DNA of 64,000 bases from Isoetes taiwanensis (GCA_021234155.1 JAJEKV010000072.1:3974407-4038406), one strand, 5' to 3'; numbered from the stretch's first letter, positions 32,461-44,269 are shown. Numbers and translations: made by a program. The notes: generated by a model from the letters alone, not told the origin.

Positions 32461-33580
32461 CAAAAGAGCCTCCAAGGAACGCGAGCGCGATCCTTTAGAT
32501 AACTATGTGCTACTTGTTATAAATGAACCCCTCAGAGAAATCGCGGCCGCGATTAGTGAGGGCATTTGAAACCTCCAATGTATAAATATGCAACTAAACA
32601 TTTCAAGAAAGTGCTGGCAAGGAACGCGACCGCATTCCTTGGAAGCAATGCAAATAAAAATGTTCCTATCTTATACTGGGCGATCGCGGCACATCCTCAA
32701 CGTAAAAGAAAAGGCTAGATGTTATTAATAAAGTGCTCTCAGAAATCGCGGCCGCGATTTCTGAGAGCACTAACACCTTAAATACATAGATATAGAGATG
32801 GACAACATCGCGATCGTGATCCTATCGAGCTCTTCTCATTGAAATTCTAAGCTACAAATGGTGTCAATTGACGAAAGTGCTAAAAAAAGCTGAAATTACC
32901 TTCTTTAACGGGCGCTAATCGGTACATGATGGCGCTTGATTTGTTTCGGCTTAGATTTTTCGGGCGCAAGGAAACTCTAACTAAAAAAATCGCTAAATGG
33001 GCTTAAGTAGGCTGGAGTCGCCTCGCCATAAATGTCATGCCATAAATGCCCTGGTCCATAAATGCACGCCCTAATTGCACATGTCGACTCGCGACGCAGC
33101 AATTAATTCCGGCCGCCAGCCATCATAAACGCATCGTACTACATGCCCTGTCATTAATGCCCTGACATAAATGCGCCTGACATAAATGCACTTGTGATAA
33201 ATTTAAGCGTGAGAAATGCCCCGCGGCATTAAGGAGGCGGTGAAAAGATAGTACCCGTCCGACAGAAAATTCCCCGTCATAGAGACGGCCTACGGCTGTC
33301 GGAATGTGCCTCGTACAAAATGTACGATGACTGCAACAGGAGAGTCCTTGTAATTATGGTGCTAATAAGAGGACAGTGATTTGAATTTTGAAAAGAAATT
33401 TGCCCACCCATGCCACACTGTTTGGAGCAATTCATTCCAAACAATTTCACAGGGAATTACTAGCTCAGGCGCTCGGGAGATTTCTACAGAGGCGCAAGGG
33501 AGGCGGCTGCTGGCGCTCACCAAAATTTAGCATCTGAACGACATATAAGTGGCCAATACAGGCAAGAACCGCTGTCTACT
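32461..33580. repeat. Non-coding stretch with a cluster of GC-cored palindromes
   Basis: AT-rich background with repeated inverted units around GATCGCG/CGCGATC or AATCGCGG/CCGCGATT, at about 32473-32494, 32535-32560, 32618-32641, 32685-32697, 32732-32771 (a perfect 40-bp palindrome) and 32806-32822. A separate hairpin TCCGACAG...CTGTCGGA lies at about 33258-33303. From 33000 to 33240 the sequence repeats a CATAAATGC motif at least eight times. No gene is seen. Confidence 0.75.
32732..32771. repeat. Perfect 40-bp palindrome
   Basis: Half-site AGTGCTCTCAGAAATCGCGG followed immediately by its exact reverse complement, with no loop. It would form a cruciform or hairpin. It is the longest member of the palindrome cluster. 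Confidence 0.9.
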
Positions 33581-34365
33581 TTAGGATTTGATATGCATAT
33601 ACAAATTTACTGTTCGAAATCTTTTTCTCGAATCGTTGCATGCCTTTATAGGGTATGTGCATATCTATTCCATCCTACTGTTGCATTGTTCTTGTTTTTG
33701 GGACAGTAGTATTATTCTGCATCATTTCTGGATAGATCACTTACCTTCGATTGCATTGGTCTATTCCATGAATTTTTATATGCTTTTAAAAGGTCTGTAT
33801 AGACTAAATCCATTCTACTATGCATTCTTCTAGTTTTGGGGACAGTAGTATTCTTCTGGACGACTTGTTGCATGAATTTGATCAGTCACTTATCTTCAAT
33901 TGCATTGTTCTATTCCATGAAGTTTTATGCGTTCAATAGGTCTATCTAGAATAATTCCATTCTGTTATATGCCTTTAATAGATCTGTCTACAATAATTCC
34001 ATTCTGCTATATGCCTTCAATAGGTCTGTTGCTTTTGTATGAACTTCCTTGCTGCATAGTTGAAATGCCCGTTGCTGCATAAACGAAATGCATGTTGCTT
34101 GATCATGTTAGAGAACATGCAACATATCGGGATCTTTTTAAATCACTTCATTTTTGGAACAGAAGTTTAGGCAGCATATTGGGAGCTTCCGTCTGTTCAA
34201 CCGGATCGCGGTCGCGATCTAAGGCAGCAGTCTTGCAGTATCTGCCTCTTACTGGACCGTCATTACGTGGCTCTATTGTGGACCATGAGTGCTGAACCAG
34301 ATCGAGGTGGCGATCTAACGCAGCAATTTCCAGGTGTGTTGACTTGACCCACCTTTACATTGACA
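33581..34365. repeat. Spacer with short tandem repeats and two more palindromes
   Basis: Several near-copies of a motif around TCTATTCCATGAATTTTTAT and RATAGGTCTGTCTA.AATAATTCC (33650-34030) form a degenerate direct-repeat array with a period of roughly 60-160 bp. Palindromes GATCGCGGTCGCGATC (34204-34219) and a decayed relative (34303-34318) follow. No gene. Confidence 0.55.
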
Positions 34366-34429
34366 GATAGTGCTCCATAAAATCGCGACGGCGATTTCTT
34401 ACAGCATTACATTACGTTCTTATGTCAGG

Positions 34430-35158
34430 ATGGAGCAATTGAGGTCTATTTTATTCAATGGGACGAAGGTGGGGGAGGCTCGTCTACACAACTTCACAAA
34501 GCACCATAACTTGCCCTTGCCCGAGGGTTTCGCTGTAGTGTCTGTGGAAGTCATTCTTGATGGGAGCATTCCGTTGCCTTATCCGGAACCCGAGATTTCA
34601 ATACTTGCAGAGTCCAGAGGGAGTTTTATTTTGTGGCCCGAGAGAGATGTGACTGAGCTTGAAGATAACACTGCCGTCTCCACTCCGCCTGCACAGATAA
34701 AAAAGCTGAATTGGTTGTTGTTAGAGGATCCCACGACTCCGTTTGGTTCACTACATCGTCATGGGGGTATTTCTAGGGAAGAACTTGTCGAGAGGAATTG
34801 CACACTTTTGCATGAATGCTGTGATATGCCTTATGGCTTCGGTGTGATCATGTTTACCGATCCTAATCAAGCAGTTGCTGATACTAGATTAGGTGATGAC
34901 TTCCTGGCTGCCACCTTGATGAAGCTATGCCCCATGCCAGAAAGACCGTCAATGAGATGCCAAGCTTGTCCGAGATGCCACGGTTTGCGACTTGGTGAAG
35001 TGGTCGAATGCTTTGGTGTTAGTAGACAATGTTCTTTGTCGACACTCATAAAGACCGCGGAGAGGCAGTCATTGAAGCGTAACCCTATGCCATGCAAATT
35101 GAGGTCGAAAAAGGCACCCAAGAGGATGTGCGTAATGGTGAACCCGGACTCCACGTAA
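34430..35158 (+). pseudogene. Transposase-like gene, N-terminal ORF (possible DUF8039-like)
   Basis: Plus-strand ORF; an upstream Met at 34370 is possible, but MEQLRSILFNGTKVGEARLH at 34430 looks like the real start of the conserved part. The segment HNLPLPEGFAVVSVEVILDG then SIPLPYPEPE, and GSFILWPER, recall a small domain found in plant transposon-like proteins (DUF8039). That is from memory and unverified. A cysteine cluster (CQACPRCHG) and basic C-terminal stretch follow, and the ORF stops at 35156. The next ORF is in another frame 80 bp downstream, so they may be two exons or a broken single ORF. Confidence 0.5.
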
Positions 35159-35240
35159 AGCTCTTTGTAACCACTAAAGCCCGAGAGAAAGATCACGCGG
35201 CAAAATTTCAATTTTAAACTTCACATCTTCGATTTGTTGC

Positions 35241-36550
35241 ATGAGAAGATGCTGCGCAAACTTCTCAACAGCCGAGATTAGTTGCATGCGTAGTTTCTAT
35301 TGGAACTTGAGTGCTTCAGACAGGACCACATTTGTTTTTAACATGTTAGACGTTTGTTCAGAGAACGGACAGGTCAAGATGCTCATGCTAAATAACAAGC
35401 AGGTTTGTTTGAAAGCATGGCATATAGCCTATGGTATTCCAATGTCCACTTTCTATAAGTGGCGAAGACTTTTCCTTGCTGGTCACAGAGTTGCTGAACA
35501 TGGTAACACGGGCACGAAAAAACCGAGGTCTCACACTCTAGCAGGGAAGGCCGTGCTGTCTATGTACATAGATGAGAACGCTGAGACAATGCCCCACAGA
35601 TCGAAAATCACTACTGAAGGCGTGAGAGAGAATGTGAAGAGGCTCCCCTCTGTCCTAACCAAAAAAGACATTCTTCATGAGGTGAACGCCAATGTGATGG
35701 AGATGACAGGCAAGCACGTCTCTCATTCTTCATTCTCATGTGGGTGGAAGCAAAATCACAACGAGGTTGCAATAGCAAAGAGGATAGCTTTCTCTAAGTG
35801 CAATACGTGTATTGTAATAAAAGAGAAAATGGCTAAGACGAGAGATCCAAGGGAGAGAAGAGAATTGCAGATTGAAAGGAAGGCACACATGACTGCCCAG
35901 ATATCTTGTAGGAGCTTGTACTGGTCATGGAGAGCTCTGTCCCATCGATCACCGGATCAGGCGCTCACTATCATACATGATAAGATGGACCAAAACAAGA
36001 CTATGATTCCAAGACTGGAAAAATTAGCAAAGTCAGTATGGAGAGGTGAATGCTTGAAAGTTAATGTGACTGGTGCACTGATGCATGGCCATGGAATAGG
36101 TGCATTGGGACATTTCTCACTCGACCTGTAGAAGGATGATTCAAACTTTCATGTTGGTTCCTTGAATCATGCTATCAAAACACTGGAGGATACTTCCGAA
36201 GATAATTGGGGCCATTTGAGAGAACAAGATCGGCCTGAGGGCATGTGGGTCAATGCATCCTCGACAGTGCGGGGTTGAGGACAAAAAAAAAGCAATTGCA
36301 CTGGGCAAGACTTTGTAGCACCTCCTAAGCAACCAGCGCACTTTAAGATGTTACCTAGGCGGCTATACCTGCAGCTAGACAATTGCGCTGGGCAGAACAA
36401 GAACAGATATTTGTTTTCTTATCTATCCTATCTTGTGTGGTTGGTTGTTTTTGATCAAATACAGCTTGGCTTCATGATGGTAGGCCACACTCATGATGAC
36501 ATTGATGCACTATTCGGTAACTATTCAACGACTCTTCCGAGAATGTAGCA
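35241..36550 (+). pseudogene. Transposase-like gene, RNase-H-like core with two in-frame stops (DUF7869-like)
   Basis: One plus-strand frame runs from 35241 to 36548 with stops at 36129-36131 and about 36276-36278. Landmarks: GIPMSTFYKWRRLFLAGHRV (helix-turn-helix-like), KKDILHEVNANVMEMTGKHV, TIIHDKMDQNK, GHGIGALGHFSLDL, LQLDNCAGQNKNRYLFSYLS and VGHTHDDIDALFG. The LDNCxxQNKN...HTHDDID pattern is characteristic of the DUF7869 family of transposon-like proteins, with D, D and H/D positions suggesting an RNase-H-like nuclease fold. The stops mean it is inactive as read. Confidence 0.65.
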
Positions 36551-37500
36551 CAAAGGCACCGACACCATACCTTGTTACGGAGGTTCGCGATTGGAAGGGT
36601 TTCGTCGAAGGATACATTCCTGGTAAGAAGGACCGTTTGGTTGGTCACTTGGAGCCGTTATTGTTTAAGTTTTGCATGAATGATGGGTGGCCAGTAATGT
36701 ATTACAAGATGAGACGTGGTCATAGAGAATGGTTGCCAGAGAAGGGTATTCGGATGTGGAAAGCAGATGACAGTGGTTTGCCAAAGATACCGATTGGGTC
36801 GCCCAAGACTGTCAAGCCATATGCAAGCCTCAAGGACATAGAAGCATTGAGGTCGTCCATTGTGAAGTACATAGTGCATTGGGCTAATATCTCCAGGGCT
36901 GGTGTGAACTCGTGGTCCAATACCTACATGAACGAGGTCATAGACTACTGGTGCGAAGTGATGCGTGTGCTAGGTGAAGTACCCCTGGGCAATGCAGAAA
37001 TTCAGAACTTCTGGCCTCGAACAAGGCAAGTTGTGCTTGACGAGCCTGAATCTATTCAAGTCGATCAATATGACGCTTCAACTGCCTTCGTTGGACCTGC
37101 TAAGGATAAACCCAAGAATGTAGTGGAAATATTCGATCCATACCAAGATGTACAGAAAGGTATGTTTCTGCTTGTAAGACTGGCGGATGCATGTCCTACA
37201 TGGGTAGCCTATGCAGAGGAGGATCCTATACAGGACCCCACTGCCCCTCATTATAATGAGGTTTTTGTGTCTTGGTGGGAGCCGGTGGCTAGGAAAGGTA
37301 CCACATACGCTCAACAGTATCGGGACTGCTGGCATAAAAAGTGGATGCCGAATCCTAATGATAGACCACGTTATCAGCCTCTCAAAACGATAGACTATGC
37401 TTGGTTAGTTGAACCGAAGCCATTATTGGTTGTGATCGTAGGAATCCAGGTGCAGGAACTATTGGCTAAAGAGGCCTCCGAGGATGGAGATGAAACTTGA
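36493..37500 (+). pseudogene. Transposase-like gene, C-terminal ORF
   Basis: Overlaps the previous frame by about 55 bp. After a 1-nt shift near 36525 the product continues RLFRECSTKAPTPYLVTEVR, DWKGFVEGYIPGKKD, MYYKMRRGHREWLPEKGIRM, VFVSWWEPVARKGTTYAQQY, and ends KEASEDGDET. The first residues (MMTLMHYSV) are a shadow of HTHDDIDALF. Its length fits the C-terminal part seen in DUF7869-type proteins. Apart from the shift the 335 codons are intact, so the decay is recent or partly due to sequence error. Confidence 0.6.
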
Positions 37501-37620
37501 GTCTTTAAGGTACATTAGAGTAGTCAATTTTTATTGCTCTCTGCTTTTTTCAGATTAATACAAGTGCTCTTATGCATTACTATATCTTATATTCCAGAAC
37601 ATCACTACAATATACACTGT
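37501..37620. other. Short spacer
   Basis: AT-rich, no feature seen. Confidence 0.4.
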
Positions 37621-37629
37621 TAAACAAGT

Positions 37630-37945
37630 GATTCAGTCTTCATCAACATCTGCTGGAGTGATCCCTGATATTTCATAGCTATTGCGCTCGGGAAGCCAAA
37701 TGAGGTGGATCATAACATGAATTAGCCCAGGTCAACGAATCTCAGCACCATTAGCTTTGGATTGCAGGTAGGGATCAAGAAGAATACCCCTATCTTGGCA
37801 ACCGACAAGATCATTGTAGCTCATTGAGCACTTGATCACCTCGATGTGGTGCACAGAAGAAGGCGAGTAATCCATGGGAGATGAATGACCTCTAGCCCCG
37901 AATGGAGCTGTTTTTATAGTGAAGAAAAATTATTGATGTGAATTA
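37630..37945 (-). pseudogene. Small TATA-bearing gene, tandem copy 1
   Basis: On the minus strand a TATAAAA box (near 37914) is followed by CATTCGGGGCTAGAGGTC and an ATG at about 37875. It opens MDYSPSSVHHIEVIKCSMSY, then NDLVGCQDRGILLDPYLQSK, an in-frame TGA, and then VMIHLIWLPERNSYEISGIT ending DVDED and a stop. With the stop ignored the product is about 80 residues. It pairs with the copy at 38.27-38.56 kb: promoter, start and stop are conserved between them, so this was a real gene. I do not recognise the family. Confidence 0.5.
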
Positions 37946-38270
37946 TTGGGGTAGACTGTAGCGCCATTATTGAGCGTGTACAAGAGTCATGTACACGTAC
38001 AAATATAATGCATATTTTGTATGGATATGTGTATCATGTGAGAACATGATTTGTATCTTGGATTTTAGTAAGGTAAAAGTATTTGTGCTTGAGTAATTTA
38101 GGTGTGATTGAAATTAGGGACTGCTTGCAGAACAAGTGGAGGTCGAAGAGCACACCGTTACAAATTACTCAGGTTCGATACATCAAATAATATTCATTAT
38201 GCTTATACATCCTTACGTACTTCAGAAGTGCTCATATCATTATTATATCCTTAACAGGTACACAAGTCAT
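37946..38270. other. Spacer between the tandem copies
   Basis: Includes GTGTACAAGAGTCATGTACACG (a near-palindrome, 37977-37998), repeated upstream of copy 2 at about 38608. These repeats are part of the duplicated promoter region. Confidence 0.5.
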
Positions 38271-38600
38271 CACTGATTCACTCATCATCAACACCTGCTG
38301 AGGTGATGGCATTCAGCTCATAGATCTCCTGATCAGGAAGCCAATAAAGGTGGATCACAACACGAGTGAGCTTTCTGCAACACTCGCAGGACCATCTGCT
38401 TTGAATTGCAGCCATGGATCAAGTTTGACACCCTTTCTCACGCATTCACACAAATCACTGTAGCTCATGTAGCACTTGATGGTTTGGATGTGCTCCGGAC
38501 GATCAGGCAAGGAAGCCATGGGAGATGTATGACCTCTAGCCCCGAATGGAGCTGCTTTTATAGTGAAGTAAAATTATTGATGTGAATTATTGGTAGCTCT
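38271..38600 (-). pseudogene. Small TATA-bearing gene, tandem copy 2
   Basis: The same architecture as copy 1: TATAAAA box at about 38559, ATG near 38520, MASLPDRPEHIQTIKCYMSY, SDLCECVRKGVKLDPWLQFK, a 1-nt frameshift, then VVIHLYWLPDQEIYELNAIT ending GVDDE and a stop. The promoter block CCCCGAATGGAGCTG is conserved base for base. The frameshift differs from the stop in copy 1, so the two decayed independently. Confidence 0.5.
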
Positions 38601-38668
38601 ATTATTGAGCGTGTACAAGTATCATGTACACGTACAAGTATAATGCATAATTTGTATGGATGTTTGTA

Positions 38669-39157
38669 TCATGTGACCTCACGTATCTTGGCCTCGAGAA
38701 GTAGGTGAAAGTATTGGTGCTTGAGCAAATTAGGTGTGCTTGAAATTCTCAAAATTGCGTTATTCTCTCCAATTAATGAAATCATGCTTAGTTGTTGGTT
38801 AGGTGTAATCAACCCCTCATATCGTGCACGGATAGGTGAAAATGCAGGGCAGTTCAAAAGAGTGTGGCACTCATCTTTAATAGCTCCCAACTAGGAGCAT
38901 TGACAGACCATGTTTTCTCGCTCTTCCCAGGCCCATCTGCCTGTTCTGAGGTTGCGCTCCTGTGTGCGAATGGACGCAATCGCTCTACATTTTTTCATGG
39001 GTAATTGTCTTAACATATACTTTTGTGTTATCGGGCCAGAAAAGATATGGATAGCATGCAAAGAAGAAGGAAGTTGATGTTGTTCTGCCTTTCTGGCAAT
39101 GGTTTGAGCAATGTCAAGAAAATAGACCGCTGCAAATAAACTATTCAAAGAATTCAA
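38669..39157 (-). pseudogene. LINE tail fragment with zinc-binding C-terminus
   Basis: Two minus-strand frames: RNLRTGRWAWEERENMVCQC, then (after a stop or frame change) LGAIKDECHTLLNCPAFSPI and RARYEGLITPNQQLSM. The CxC...DExHxLxxCPxFxxIR arrangement is the cysteine/histidine motif found after the RT in non-LTR elements. It lies alone, without RT. Confidence 0.6.
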
Positions 39158-41515
39158 AGCAAGTTGGAAAGAGTAAAAAGAAAAAGACTTGGAGGTTTAG
39201 AGGACTCAGAAAGAGCTTGAGTATTTATGGCCCATCTTTAGAAAATAGAAGTAGGACAGGCTTAGGACAAAGGTAGGGTAGGCTGAATAAATGAAAGCTA
39301 ATCTCTTATGAAAAAGGTCGTAATGTTCTCTTTGAATTTACATGCAACCTTATTTGTACTGAAATTATTGAGACTAAAGTTCTCGAATATATATTCTTTT
39401 CATATGTTCTAAGTAGAGTTTGTATGGTTCTACTTAAAATGTAGAGGTAGTAGAGATAGAGTTGTCTCCGTCATGCAAATCTTGAACACTTGCTAAGCAT
39501 GATGCAGAAAGTGGTCATGATCATTGTAAAGTTAGTGGCGGAAGGACCCACTTCAGCCATGTACAGTAGTGGGGGCAGTGCCCATCTGGGTGTGTCCCAT
39601 AAGTTTCAGCTTCTCGTGGACTTTAAAATTGGACCTATTTATCTATTATCTATTATAAGCTAAACATTCATGTAATTAACCTAACGCAGATCATACTTTG
39701 TGATAATAATTGGCAAATGATGATCCATACCATGTTCCAATTAAATTGTCTTTCATTTAAAAAAAAAAAAGGGGGATCTTGTATTCAAACTAGGTTAAAA
39801 CAATATGTTTTGCTTTGGAACATTCACCACTATAGACTGTTAGAGAAAAAATAGGTTGCACAATAGATATTTAGGTGTCTTTCTTACAAATGAATTCTTG
39901 AGTAAAACAGATATTTACTAGAGAAGATGTGGAAGCAAAATGCAATGGGTAATCAAGAAAATCATCTTGTGGTGTTATATGGCTTACAATTGCTCCAGAA
40001 GATGTGGAAGCAAAATGCACTGGGTATTCAAGAAAAAAAAAACCGTCTTGTGGTGTTATGTGGTATGACGCTATAAATGCATTGACAATAGAAGGAAGGA
40101 AGGAAGGAAGAAACTTTTAACGTCCACGGAGCCCAATCGGGCTATGGGACCACAAGTATTAGATTCTATTTTGCAAGTCCCTTACCAAACATGGGCCGAA
40201 GCCCTTTCAAACACAATAAAACATAATCACCCCCAAAAATATTAGGCCCGGTTAAAACCAACTCTATCAAAAACAACTTTGCCGGGATGACTACATATCC
40301 AAAATCCAAAGGGAGGCTTGCTTGCAAAACAACAAGCAAAATCCAACAAACAAAATCTCACCAAACGCCCGAAAAATTCTCATGTCATATAATAAACTAC
40401 AATTATTATGCATGTGGGCGAGGGAATCCAACCCCTTCCAAGAACCCACGCGACGCTAAGTCTCCATCTTCTCACTAAAACCCAAAATAGATGGGACAAT
40501 CAAAGATCCACCACCAATTGTGCATAATTGGGGAGCTCGATCAAACCACTAGACCATAAGGCCAATCACCGTGAACATACCCAATTCCCTAAACCCACAG
40601 GCGGCTACTGCCCCCGCCTGGAAAGGAAGGTGACCACCCCGAGGGCACCGTCCATGTTGAATTGCGAACTGCCCTTTGTAATTTCCTAAGCCCTCAATAG
40701 GCCCGAACACCATAACCCAAGCCGCAGGGGAAGGCGGCGCCGTGAGAAAGTTTATACGAAGGCTCGGGGAAGTCGGTCGGGGAGGTGCCTCCACACACTC
40801 CCAACACGCCACCCATCAGGTGCACCTCCCAGGCGCCACCCTTCACACACACACGCCGACGCCGGGCAGCCCACACACACACAACCAGGCATCATCGTTG
40901 CAAAGCGCCAGGTCGGCGCTCAGGCAGGCGAGAGGAGCAAGGTGAAATACTTATTCGTAATGAATGCATTGCCAATAAAGCAAGGACAAATTACTTATTA
41001 GGAATAAGACATTACAAAATACACCCCACAAGCCCACAAGTTGGTTGGGACAATCATATAAAGCAACACCCACCACCAATTGTGCATAGATAGGTCGGAT
41101 TTGAAAGGTTAGTATTATTTTTCCTAGTGCAAAATAAAAGAACAAAATTTCAACTTCGGCATGCTCAAAGAGGAAGGTGCATATGCAACAAAATGAACAT
41201 AGATTTCATCAATGAAACCGATGTGGTTGCACATGGTCTTGTATAATCAATATTGATATGTCGTTTGTAGATGTGCAGTTGTTATGCCAAGTTAGCCACG
41301 ATTATCCTATATATAATTTTTTTCATTACCAATATATAAAGAAAATTCCATCCAATCAATTACCACTGAAGCATATGTGGAGTGAAGAAGCCTCCAAAAA
41401 TCCATATCATGTTCTCCCGCAAGCATTTAAAAGAAATACAGCAATATTCAGATCACCTAGTAGCATCAAGCTATACATTTTGATGTTGCATCTGAATACA
41501 AGTTGATAAAAATCT
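39158..41515. other. Long intergenic stretch with small repeats
   Basis: No gene is supported. It contains a tandem duplication of about 75 bp (39925-39990 and 39993-40065, unit GATGTGGAAGCAAAATGCA...TCTTGTGGTGTTAT), a short (GAAG)n run at 40091-40110, a block of CACACA near 40848-40885, and a repeated 35-bp phrase (TGGGACAATCA...CACCACCAATTGTGCATA) at about 40492-40527 and 41046-41088. Open frames at 40.5-41.1 kb are low-complexity and not believed. Confidence 0.55.
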
Positions 41516-42948
41516 TCATGCATCTACTTCTTTAGGCACAACTTTCATAGAGCTTGACTTTGTAGGCTGAGTATAATTTCCTTTTTCCTTAAATGCTGTG
41601 TAAAATGTTGTTTGCAATAAAGAATGCCCTCCAAAGCTACATAGTTTGAAGGATTGATTATGCAACCATCTGGGTACATTTGAAATAGGCTTTGTGATAA
41701 GCTAGACCTTCGACACTCACCTGCCGCATAACCAGAAAGAAAAATCAACAATTGCAATTATAAGCTTTATGATATAGCACTCCATAGTTGAAAAACACTT
41801 CTGCTGCTGACTTAGCATTAGATATTGTGCATATCTTCAATAAAGTATGACTTCCAGGAAATAAACCATTGAATATTATGAGCTTCACATAAACGTCTAG
41901 AGGCAACTGTGCTTGCTGTTGTATACTGTCAATGAGCTTATCTGCAATGACTCTCTCACAGACTCCAAGTATTGTGACTCAGCTTTATGTACAGTATAGA
42001 CATTATGTGCTTATATATCCCAAAAAAGTTAATGTCTTCCAATGTTTGAAACAATGCGTAATGTTTGATTACCTTCTCAAGAGGATACACTGTTTTTGAA
42101 CATGTCACACTTATCTTGAGTGCCAGAGAAAAGGCAAGTAAATTTTGCCACGGGTGGTCTTGCTGGCCTGGCAATAAACTGCATATACCATAACAGCTTA
42201 CCATCTAAAATATTTTTATGTTAGCAACGAACATAAAGTATAGACAATGACTAAAACCGAAGCTGACTCCTGCAATTTAATTGGTGATTTAAAGCTTGCA
42301 GTTGAAACCAAAGAACAACAGAAAAAGAACTTAGGAGGGAACTTCATTTTCTTTTAAGATACACGTAGTTATCATTAGACAAAATCAAACATATACGTAC
42401 GAGTCTCAAAAGTTTTATCAAAGCTTCCTGTTTGTTTGAACTTTTGTTCTAAATGAGGCTTGCAATAAAGTACACCTTCCATTGAAGCATAGTTGCTGAG
42501 CTGCAGTGCCAGGAAAAGAAAGATAAGTAAAACATAAGAACGCCATGTCATGCAGCTGCAGAAAAATGAAAGAGATATTGGTATATGTTCTACATTATTA
42601 TCTAAAATTCAAGAGCACATGTCAAATCAACCCAAGCTAGCAATGGGGCAAGAAAAGGAAAACACAACGAAACATATAGAGGCAAGGAAATATTTATAAT
42701 CCTAGTGGATACTAAATGTTGTACGTGACATACATAAAATTTAGCAACCAAAAGACCGAAAAGCTACTGAATTGCTAAGACTCTCGCTGAACTCAGTAAG
42801 GCTTGAGAAATACCTTAAGTGTTCCTTTACAATGACTGCATCGAAAGCAAGATTTGTGATAAACAACTTCGTCAGCAGTAAGTTGATCAACCAAATAAAC
42901 AGTTTTACCGCATGCCTTGCATTTCTGCTGGGTTCCGAGGAAAGACAT
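41516..42948 (-). pseudogene. Two-LIM-domain protein gene (plant LIM type), four exons, frameshifted
   Basis: Minus strand. Exon 1 (42948-42814) starts MSFLGTQQKCKACGKTVYLV, then YHKSCFRCSHCKGTLK and a GT donor: the first LIM zinc module. Exon 2 (42500-42401): LSNYASMEGVLYCKPHLEQK and FKQTGSFDKTFET completes LIM1. Exon 3 (42178-42073): RPPVAKFTCLFSGTQDKC, then after a 1-nt shift CSKTVYPLEK and GT. Exon 4 (41720-41516): VSVEGLAYHKAYFKC, shift, GCIINPSNYVALEGILYCKQ, shift, FKEKGNYTQPTKSSSMKVVP, stop. Plant two-LIM proteins (WLIM/PLIM) bundle actin filaments and also enter the nucleus. At least three frameshifts break LIM2 while all splice sites survive, so decay is recent or these are errors. 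Confidence 0.8.
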
Positions 42949-44121
42949 AGTGCCCGCTATCTGTTCCACGCTATCGATGCCCAACAATGCAAGACAGATT
43001 CACTTTTATAAGGCTGGGTTAACGCACCATATTGCAGCTTTGGATCCCAGCAAAGCCCAAAGCCGGCCTGAAAGTACACATGATTTCAACAATCAGGCTA
43101 TCAATTCTAATTATTTGAGCAGAAAAAAGATTACCCACAAATCTTATGAAGCAGCGTATTCAACCGCTTCAAAACAAGCTATCAATCTCGCGCCGGAACA
43201 GATTAATGCTGTGAGGTGAAGAACCAACAGTGTGAATTAAACGCGATGTCTTGTATACCGGACAATCTAAATATCCGAAGGGTAACAGGTCGCCTAAAGT
43301 AGTGGACTGCCGGCTAAAAGAGTGTGCTGGAGCCCGCTACGTGGTAAGAACGTCTGGGATGCCCCGCACGAGCTGGCAGGTGAGATCGTGCCCCTTAATA
43401 TGGAAAAGTTGTATTTTATGTATTTTCGTATCCAAAGGCATTAAAGAGTCTGGCATTTTGGTTAAGTATTTATGGAACAGAATTGGTGACTACCAGTTCA
43501 TTTAACAGGATACGGTAAAAGTATAATACCGAGGGCGTACGTATGTATGCCGTATAGGTGAGGTGGGGTCCTGCCTTGCTGCCCAAGGGGTCCGGGCACG
43601 TCGGACATGCCATGTGCTGAAAAGGCTGCTCTAAGGACAAAAAATTCAACCCTTTGTCACCGACAACTACTATGATAGGTTATTTTAACCTCCCTATCAA
43701 AAGACAAAGTACATGTTCAGCTTTTGCAGGAATAGAGTAAAGCTCACTTTCACCTCATATGCTCAGAAATAGCTTGGAAGAATAGGACAAATGATCTACA
43801 TTAGTATATTTTGTACATCTCTCTTATTTTAAGGGCTTAAGATAGTTCTACCCTAGTTGAGGATTAGAGAGAAAATCTGGATTGCATTGCAAAAGGGACC
43901 ATTGAACCACTACATGTTGGCTATACCTCAAGATGACTCTCTACTTTGGTTCAAATCTTCATTGCCATCTGCTAGGATCATGTTCGCTAAAATCAAAGAA
44001 AAGATTACGTCCACTGTAACTATGAATATGCCCACCAACTGCTAAGATTTTCAATGAACCCCTATTTTGATATTATGTCTAAAAGGATCGCTTATTTCAG
44101 ATCAATGCCATGAATCTTAAC
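42949..44121. other. Upstream region of the LIM gene and intergenic sequence
   Basis: No second gene is supported; open frames at 42.9-43.5 kb lack recognisable features. The LIM promoter would lie in 42.95-43.3 kb on the minus strand; I see no clear TATA box. Confidence 0.4.
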
Positions 44122-44269
44122 GTGAAAATAGCTTTACCACGGTTTTGGTGATTACGCTGCGGTGACTACTCTCCCGCTGAGAATCACTAACCCTCTGCCT
44201 CGTTATCCGCACCCTCCCCGCCTGCTATCCGTACACCCCCATTATCCGTGCATTAGGATCCATTTTATA

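Noticed and set aside
33240-33310. CACTA transposon subterminal repeat (CCGACAG/CTGTCGG hairpin)
   Set aside because: No CACTA terminus or matching second end was found nearby.
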